NCBI RefSeq assembly: GCF_000334895.1
Contig: NZ_BAFM01000020.1
Coordinates: 1 to 51,001 of the forward strand
Direction of reading: 5' to 3'
Source: Halococcus agarilyticus
Lineage (GTDB): Archaea; Halobacteriota; Halobacteria; Halobacteriales; Halococcaceae
DNA: 51,001 bases
A model generated the notes under the pieces. It was not told the origin of the DNA. It ran no database searches and saw only the letters and a program-made list of their open reading frames with translations. The position numbers were made by a program, and so were the translations under genes. Every line of letters begins with the position of its first letter. The stretch's first letter is position 1. Shown in pieces: positions 45,536 to 51,001 of the stretch.

Positions 45536-47896
45536 TCACTCCACCTCCCACTGGTCCGGGAAGTAGCGGTGGTAGTGACGACCGTGCTCCTCGATCCGCT
45601 CCCGGCTCTCCTCGGCGTGCTTCTCCGCGCGACGTTTCGCCTCCTTCTGGTCTCCGACGAGCAGCGTGTATCGGTTCGAGGACATCGTTTCGCCGTCATC
45701 GGCGAGCAGTTCCAGCTCGACGGCGAACTCGCCGTCGATCTCCTGCGGGAGGGTCCAGGCGACGTCACCGACGTCCCGCGCGGAGTTTGGATCGACCGAG
45801 GTCGTCAGCGATCCGCTCGCCACGACCGCCTCATCGTCAGAGATCTCCCATCGGAGGGTCGCCGCCGGGTAGCGCTCGTGGAGGTCGTTGACGATCCAGA
45901 GATCGGCCTCGAAGGTCTCGCCCGGCTTCCAGCGCCGTCGCGTGAACTTCAGACTGGGCAGGAGCGGCTGGTAGGACCGCTTGACGTAGTCGTACGAGCG
46001 CTTTTGCTCCCGGTAGTAGTCGACGATCCCCCACTTGATGTCCGGCCAGTTCGTGATGAAGTGACAGAGCGCGACCCCGCTCGTACGCGGTTTCCGTCGC
46101 CGATACTCCTCCAGGGCGAACTGGAATATCCGCCCCTGGGCGACCTGCGTCGCCTCGACGAACTCCTCCAGGGACTCGGTGCGCGTGTCGCCGAAGACCT
46201 CGATGTTCAATCCTTTCAGATTGTCTATATCCGCCCAGTGATAGCCCCAGCTGAGCCCCATCGGCCACAGCTCGTCCTCGGGGATGAACTTCCGGAGGCT
46301 CTCGACCGACGGTGCGGACGCGGCCGTCAGCTCGGGCACGATGGCGGTCTCGAGCGAGGGGTAGTACTCCTCCATGAACAGCCGCCCTCCGGAGTAGTAG
46401 TGGGCGTTGGCGTGTTTGGGTTCCATCGGCTTGAACCCCATGCGCTGTCCGATCTCGTCGCCCATCGGCGAGGCCAGCCCGTACGGGTCGGCCGTGTACT
46501 CGGTGACGTTCTCGCCGATGGTCTCCATCAAGTTGCGATTGTTGCTCTCCGCGTGGGCCTGCGTGAAAAACACCTCTTCGCCGCCCATCCAGAAGACGTT
46601 CGACGGATGGTTGTCCCGCTGTTCGACGACGCCGAGGCACTCCTCGACGGCGGCGTCGACGAACGCGTCGTCGTCCCGGAAGACCTGCGTGGCGAAGGGG
46701 AAGTTCGTCCAGACCGTGATCCCCAGTCGGTCACAGAGTTCGTAGAACTTCGGGATCTCGGGGGGATGCCAGCCGAATATCCGGAGGTTGTTGATGTTGC
46801 AGTCCCGAGCCATCGCCAGCAGTTCCTCGTACTTCTCGTCGCTGTTCCGACCGTACAGGAAGGACGGCTGTCCGCCCCAGCAGGCGGAGCGAAGGAAGGT
46901 CTCCTCGCCGTTTATCACGAACGTCCACGGGTTGTCCACCTCGTCGTCGGCCAGCCCGGGGTTCGTCGCCATCTCGACCTCCCGGATGCCGACGACCTCG
47001 GTGACGGAGTCCAGAACGGCATCGTCCCGCACGAGACGGACGTCCAGTTCGTAGAGGTGCTGCTCGCCCATATCCCACGGCCACCACAGGTCGGCGTCGG
47101 GAACGTGGATCTCGGCCGTTGCCGCGTTCGAGCCCGGCTGCACGTCGACCTCCACCGCCCCGTCGTATCGCTCCGAGTCGAAGTTTTCGCCCTCCAGAGC
47201 GTATTCGAGGCGAACGGTCCGCTCGGTATCGGCGTGGTTGTGGAGTTCGGTGTCGACCGTGAGGACCGCGTCGTCGCCCTCGACGGCGGACGCGGTCCGG
47301 ACGTCGTCGACGCGAACCGAGCCCGTGGCCTCGATCAGAACGGGTCGCCAGATCCCGAACGGGGTGATCCCGGTGAAGTAGTCCCCGGACCAGTTCGGCT
47401 TTCCGCCGGCGACGTTCCGGTAGTTCTTCGGTGGGGGGTTCAGTTTCACCATCAGCATGTTCGACCCCCGCTTCCAGTTCTCGTGTTCCACGAGTTCGGT
47501 TACATCGAAGGCGAACGCCGAGAACATCCCCTCGTGATCGCCCAGACGCTGACCGTTGAGCCAGACCTCACAGCCGTAGTCGACCCCTTCGAAGGCGAGG
47601 CGGATCTCCTTGCCCTCCATCCCCTCGGGGAGGTTGAACTGACGGACGTACCACCACTCGTACTCCTGAGCCCACTTCGCCTTCTGCATGTTCCGTCCGA
47701 AGTAGGGGTCCTCGAGCTCTCCCGCCCGATGGAGATCGGTGTAGACGTCACCGGGCACGGTGCCGCAGTTCCAGTTCGTGATCGGCCCCTGCATCTCGGC
47801 CGGTATCTCGTGGACGTTCTGCCGGGTCCCCTCTCCCGGTCGCATCTTCTCCATTCGCCACTCGCTGCCGCTGAGATCCTTGACGGTTCTGGTCAC
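45536..47896 (-). CDS. GH2 glycoside hydrolase (beta-mannosidase/beta-galactosidase type)
   Basis: About 786 residues. The sugar-binding domain (KAKWAQEYEWWYVRQF, WLNGQRLGDHEGMFSAFAFDV) is followed by an Ig-like domain and the TIM barrel. The acid/base Glu is in FWMGGEEVFF and the nucleophile probably in IVPELTAASAPS; layout is nearest beta-mannosidase-like GH2. In agar utilisation GH2 enzymes act as beta-galactosidases. The GTG at 47894-47896 is preferred because a TATA box (TTTTAAC, minus strand, 47924-47930) would start transcription just after the alternative GTG at 47908; an ATG at 47854 would remove part of the first strand. No export signal. Confidence 0.88.
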   Translation of the reverse strand: MTRTVKDLSGSEWRMEKMRPGEGTRQNVHEIPAEMQGPITNWNCGTVPGDVYTDLHRAGELEDPYFGRNMQKAKWAQEYEWWYVRQFNLPEGMEGKEIRLAFEGVDYGCEVWLNGQRLGDHEGMFSAFAFDVTELVEHENWKRGSNMLMVKLNPPPKNYRNVAGGKPNWSGDYFTGITPFGIWRPVLIEATGSVRVDDVRTASAVEGDDAVLTVDTELHNHADTERTVRLEYALEGENFDSERYDGAVEVDVQPGSNAATAEIHVPDADLWWPWDMGEQHLYELDVRLVRDDAVLDSVTEVVGIREVEMATNPGLADDEVDNPWTFVINGEETFLRSACWGGQPSFLYGRNSDEKYEELLAMARDCNINNLRIFGWHPPEIPKFYELCDRLGITVWTNFPFATQVFRDDDAFVDAAVEECLGVVEQRDNHPSNVFWMGGEEVFFTQAHAESNNRNLMETIGENVTEYTADPYGLASPMGDEIGQRMGFKPMEPKHANAHYYSGGRLFMEEYYPSLETAIVPELTAASAPSVESLRKFIPEDELWPMGLSWGYHWADIDNLKGLNIEVFGDTRTESLEEFVEATQVAQGRIFQFALEEYRRRKPRTSGVALCHFITNWPDIKWGIVDYYREQKRSYDYVKRSYQPLLPSLKFTRRRWKPGETFEADLWIVNDLHERYPAATLRWEISDDEAVVASGSLTTSVDPNSARDVGDVAWTLPQEIDGEFAVELELLADDGETMSSNRYTLLVGDQKEAKRRAEKHAEESRERIEEHGRHYHRYFPDQWEVE

Positions 47897-48179
47897 GACT
47901 CTTCGCACTACGCGACACCTGGGTTAAAAGCATCGGGGTCCGAAGTCCGAGATCGTCCCTCGGTACGGTGGTCACGAGAGGCGACCAGTCATCCAGTATC
48001 GGCACGGTCCGGCCACTCGTCCGGGTTTCCGTCACGGAGGTGTCGTCTGACGACACCGACCCAGGGCGAGAGCTTCCGGGCCGCGTTCTCACTCGCAGAA
48101 CGGTGCTGGCCGTGCTGTCCTCGAGAAGGTACGGTCTCCCACCCCGGGTATTATCACCCGCAGTGGTGTACGGGGGCCC

Positions 48180-49181
48180 ATGCAGTTCGACTGGATGGTA
48201 CAATGTTACGCCGGTGCAGGCGTTCACCGCGATACCCCGATGCTGGAGACGGTCGAGCGAGAGACGATCATGCGGGGCGTCGACACCACCGTCGATGCCG
48301 GCTTCGAAGGGCTCTGGGTGCCGGACCACTTCATGCTCGGTCCGAAGGCCGAGGAGTACGAGGTGTGGACGCTGCTGAGTGCGCTGGCCGAGCGCACCAC
48401 CGACGTCGAGCTCGGGCCGCTCGTGGGATCGATCACGTACCGCAACCCGGCCCTGCTGGCGAAGATGGCGACGACCGTCGACGTTCTCTCGGAGGGGAAC
48501 CTCCGACTCGGTCTCGGTGCCGGCTGGCACGAGGCGGAACACGCTGCGTACGGCTTCGACTTTCCCGACGTCGACACGCGGATCGAGATGCTCGATGAGG
48601 GTGTGCAGGTCGTCAAGACGATGTTCACCGACGACGAACCGACGTTCCGTGGCGAGCACTACCGGATCGAGAACGCACTGAACAACCCGAAACCGGTGCA
48701 GGAGCCACACCCACCGATCGTGATCGGTGGTGCCGGCCCACGCATGCTCCGCCTCGTCGCCCGCCACGCCGACGAGTGGAACGTGGAGATCAGCGCTCGG
48801 GCCCGCGGGAAGCCAATCGAGTTCAAGGTACGGAAGTTCGACGACTACCTCGAATCGGAGGGTCGTGACCCCGAAGCGGTGGACCGGTCGTGGCTCGCAC
48901 ACGTCCTCGTCTGCGAGGACCAGGCACAGCTGGACGCCTACGTCGATCGGATATTCCCGCTCCCGTGGGGCGAAGAGGCCGACATGAACAGCAGCCTGGA
49001 CGACGCCGAAGACGCCCGTGAGAAGGGGAGCATGCTCATCGGCACTCCCGCCCAGGTCGGAGAGCAGATAGAGCGGATCAGGGATCTCGGGTTCGGGAAG
49101 CTGCAGCTGATGTTCCTCGATTTCCCCGAGACGGGAGGAATGGAGCTGTTCGCCGACGAAGTCATCCCGGAGTTCGAGTAG
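48180..49181 (+). CDS. LLM-class (luciferase-like, F420-type) oxidoreductase
   Basis: A 333-residue luciferase-like monooxygenase fold protein. GFEGLWVPDHFM, LGPLVGSITYRNPALLAKM, LGLGAGWHEAEHAAYGFDFP and PPIVIGGAGPRMLRL are standard for F420-dependent members of this family, and haloarchaea make F420. A TATA-like GGTATTATC (48147-48155) lies about 25-33 nt upstream. It may oxidise a sugar or alcohol, or be unrelated to the glycan genes; its position between GH2 and the galactonate dehydratase-like gene favours a link. Confidence 0.88.
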   Translation: MQFDWMVQCYAGAGVHRDTPMLETVERETIMRGVDTTVDAGFEGLWVPDHFMLGPKAEEYEVWTLLSALAERTTDVELGPLVGSITYRNPALLAKMATTVDVLSEGNLRLGLGAGWHEAEHAAYGFDFPDVDTRIEMLDEGVQVVKTMFTDDEPTFRGEHYRIENALNNPKPVQEPHPPIVIGGAGPRMLRLVARHADEWNVEISARARGKPIEFKVRKFDDYLESEGRDPEAVDRSWLAHVLVCEDQAQLDAYVDRIFPLPWGEEADMNSSLDDAEDAREKGSMLIGTPAQVGEQIERIRDLGFGKLQLMFLDFPETGGMELFADEVIPEFE

Positions 49182-49270
49182 CGAGCTCGTTCCGATCGTG
49201 CTCCACCCGACGGAGACCCCGCCCCCGTCGTCCGGAACGGGACGGCGGTGGCATTCGACGAGACCGTTCG

Positions 49271-50446
49271 CTACGTCTCGCCGACGCTTCCGTCCGACCG
49301 TCGGAAGACGGGGCTGCTCTCGGTCGGGTTCTCGCGAGCGCGTTCGCACAACACCTCCTCGTCGAGTTCGACTCCCAGACCGGACGCCTCGGGGAGATCG
49401 AACGCGCCGTCCGTGACGCCGAGTGCTCCCGGGTTCGCGACGTAGTCGAACGCGTCGACGTCGCGAAGGCGTTCCTTGTGGATGACCTGCTCCTGTACCG
49501 TCGCGTTTCGAGAGACGGCGTCGACGTGCAGCGACGACGCGAGCGCTATCGGTCCGAGGGGACAGTGGGGAGCGAGCGCCACGTCGCGTGCGTCGGCCAG
49601 CTCGGCGATCCGGACCGCTTCGGTGATCCCGCCGACGTGTGAGAGATCCGGCTGGGCGACGTCGACACCGCCCCCGTCGAAGGCGCGACTGAACCCTTCG
49701 CGGGAGTGGATCCGTTCGCCGACGGCGATCGGCGTCGTCGTCGCCGCCGCGATCTCGGGGAGCCTCTCGGTGTGTTCGGGGAGAACCGGTTCCTCGACGA
49801 ACAGCGGGTCGTACGCGTCCATGCGGTCGACCAGCCGTTTGGCGGCCGGTGCCGACACGCGGCCGTGGAAGTCGAGTGCGACGTCGACGGACGGACCGAC
49901 TGCCTCCCGTACGGCGTCGAGGCGTTCGACGGCCCGACGTACGTCGTCCGCCGAAACGACGTGCCCGGTGTCCTCGAGCGGCATGAGCTTGAGCGTCGAG
50001 AAGCCGGCTGCCACCTGCTCCGCGGCATCTTCGGCCAGCGATTCGGGATCGGCACCGCGGGGCGACCGCGGGTTCTTCCCGTGGACCCACTGGTACGCGG
50101 GGATCGACTCCCGAACAGCGCCGCCGAGCAGTTCGTACACCGGGAGGTCACACTGCTTGCCCTTGATATCCCAGAGCGCCTGGTCGATGCCCGCGATGGC
50201 GGTCATCAGAACGGGGCCGCCACGGTAGAAGCTCCCGCGGTACATCGCCTCCCAGATGTCCCGGACGGAACCCGTATCGATATCGAGGACGGTCCGCTCC
50301 AGCAGGTCCCGAACGGCCCCCTCTACCGCGGACGGATAGCTCGAGAGCGTTGCCTCTCCCCACCCGACCGTGCCGTCGCTCGTGACGAGCTTCAGGAACG
50401 TCCATCCCGGCGGCACGTAGTAGAGTTCGTAGTCGCTGACGTTCAT
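49271..50446 (-). CDS. Enolase-superfamily dehydratase (D-galactonate dehydratase-like)
   Basis: A 391-residue MR-subgroup enzyme from the ATG at 50444-50446 (MNVSDYELYYVPPG). Metal ligands lie in VALDFHGRVS, FVEEPVLPEH and AVGERIHS; QPDLSHVGGIT and LAPHCPLGPIALA carry the Asp-His dyad. The HCPLGPIALA stretch is typical of D-galactonate dehydratase. A TATA-like GGTTTTACT (minus strand, about 50476-50484) lies 30-38 nt upstream. It would convert galactonate from galactose oxidation into 2-keto-3-deoxygalactonate, joining the anhydrogalactose branch. Confidence 0.88.
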   Translation of the reverse strand: MNVSDYELYYVPPGWTFLKLVTSDGTVGWGEATLSSYPSAVEGAVRDLLERTVLDIDTGSVRDIWEAMYRGSFYRGGPVLMTAIAGIDQALWDIKGKQCDLPVYELLGGAVRESIPAYQWVHGKNPRSPRGADPESLAEDAAEQVAAGFSTLKLMPLEDTGHVVSADDVRRAVERLDAVREAVGPSVDVALDFHGRVSAPAAKRLVDRMDAYDPLFVEEPVLPEHTERLPEIAAATTTPIAVGERIHSREGFSRAFDGGGVDVAQPDLSHVGGITEAVRIAELADARDVALAPHCPLGPIALASSLHVDAVSRNATVQEQVIHKERLRDVDAFDYVANPGALGVTDGAFDLPEASGLGVELDEEVLCERARENPTESSPVFRRSDGSVGET

Positions 50447-50627
50447 TGCTACCCGTAGATCGTGATCCCCCCCAGTAAAACCTGTTCCATCTCCGCACGT
50501 CCAGTCCGGACACGTCGTGTCCCGCTCGCAGCGCTTCGTTCCCGATTCGCGTCTCGACCCCGAAAGTGAGCTCCGTCGGGTGAGGCACGGACCGTGCCGT
50601 TCCGTCACGACACGTCGGTCACGTCCG

Positions 50628-51001
50628 TTACAGCGCCGCCCTGTAGTACCAGCCGAGGTTGTCCGTGCCGCTCGCTGGCGCGTTCCGGTACGTGATCGTG
50701 ATCGCTTCCCCGTCGCCGTCGACCCGATACTCGCCCATCGCGGCCTCGGTCTTCGGCGTGATCTGGACGTGTTCGGGCGCGGCGACCATGTCGTGTGCGA
50801 TCGTGAACTGTTTCCCGTTGCCCCCGCTCCGGACCGCGCTCCCCTCCTCCCACGACATGCCGGTCCCTTCGGCCGAACCGGAGAGCGCGATGTGGAACTC
50901 GTCGGTGGAGTCGGGGAGCGTTCCGTCCTCGGTGTCGTAGCCCACGTACTCCCCCGCGATCCAGTCCCGGAGGTTCACGCGGTTGTACGAGTTGACGTTG
51001 T
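50628..51001 (-). CDS. C-terminal part of a probable secreted beta-helix polysaccharide-active protein
   Basis: At least 123 residues of a protein whose N-terminus lies beyond the right edge. The visible part begins NVNSYNRVNLRDWIAGEY and ends with AITITYRNAPASG then TDNLGWYYRAAL, a beta-rich tail that resembles the C-termini of haloarchaeal pectate-lyase-superfamily or tailspike-like proteins. Acidic, no transmembrane segment. If the rest is a parallel beta-helix, it could be the extracellular depolymerase that supplies oligosaccharides to the importer. The family call is tentative. Confidence 0.5.
   Translation of the reverse strand, partial: NVNSYNRVNLRDWIAGEYVGYDTEDGTLPDSTDEFHIALSGSAEGTGMSWEEGSAVRSGGNGKQFTIAHDMVAAPEHVQITPKTEAAMGEYRVDGDGEAITITYRNAPASGTDNLGWYYRAAL

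Noticed and set aside
45569-48598. A 1009-codon open frame on the plus strand opposite the GH2 gene
   Set aside because: It is antisense to a clear GH2 enzyme, has no recognisable domain, and such long antisense frames are common in GC-rich haloarchaeal genes.
47748-50090. A 780-codon minus-strand frame across the LLM oxidoreductase and enolase-family genes
   Set aside because: Arg-rich, no domain, and spans two well-supported genes in other frames.

Overview
The window looks like chromosomal DNA of an extremely halophilic archaeon (class Halobacteria). The proteins are rich in Asp and Glu, GC is high, many starts lie 25-30 nt below archaeal TATA boxes with no leader, secreted proteins carry Tat signals and haloarchaeal lipoboxes, and several sequences (HTH regulator, type I-D cas relics, MFS, UspA) have a haloarchaeal character. 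An agar-degrading lineage such as Halococcus would fit the right half, but the genus is a guess.

Left part (1-18.4 kb): amino-sugar and bacterial cell-wall catabolism. A PIG-L deacetylase (cut by the window edge), a SelA-fold PLP enzyme and an HTH regulator come first. Then follow a Tat-exported N-acetylmuramoyl-L-alanine amidase; a tightly overlapping operon of SDR dehydrogenase, anhydro-N-acetylmuramic acid kinase (AnmK) and HAD phosphatase; a HEAT-repeat protein and a small membrane protein. On the minus strand lie a complete Opp/Dpp-type ABC transporter (binding protein, two permeases, two ATPases) and a DUF1343/NamZ-type exo-N-acetylmuramidase. Divergent from namZ is an unrecognised, possibly glycosidase-like protein, and an IclR regulator closes the block. 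I read this as a muropeptide scavenging locus in an organism that has no peptidoglycan itself.

Middle (18.4-25.4 kb): a decayed patch with a frameshifted IS701-like transposase, an AT-rich island, and the remains of a type I-D CRISPR-Cas operon (csc1 tail plus a nonsense-mutated, truncated cas3'). Then come an intact catalase-peroxidase, a small zinc-ribbon gene and an MFS transporter.

Right part (25.4-51 kb): a sulfated-polysaccharide utilisation region. It holds two GH117-like hydrolases, a GH29 enzyme, a GH2 enzyme, a C-type sulfatase, a complete sugar ABC transporter, three enolase-superfamily dehydratase/cycloisomerase genes, a medium-chain and a Gfo/Idh dehydrogenase, a large FAD oxidoreductase with a discoidin-like tail, an F420/flavin monooxygenase-type gene, a UspA protein, and the C-terminus of a probable secreted beta-helix protein at the edge. 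The set would fit breakdown of red-algal galactan (agar, porphyran) into D-galactose, L-galactose or fucose and 3,6-anhydro-L-galactose, followed by oxidation and dehydration to 2-keto-3-deoxy sugar acids. Scars of gene loss (a deleted FAH hydrolase, a CaiB C-terminal fragment, a possible MITE) are scattered through it.
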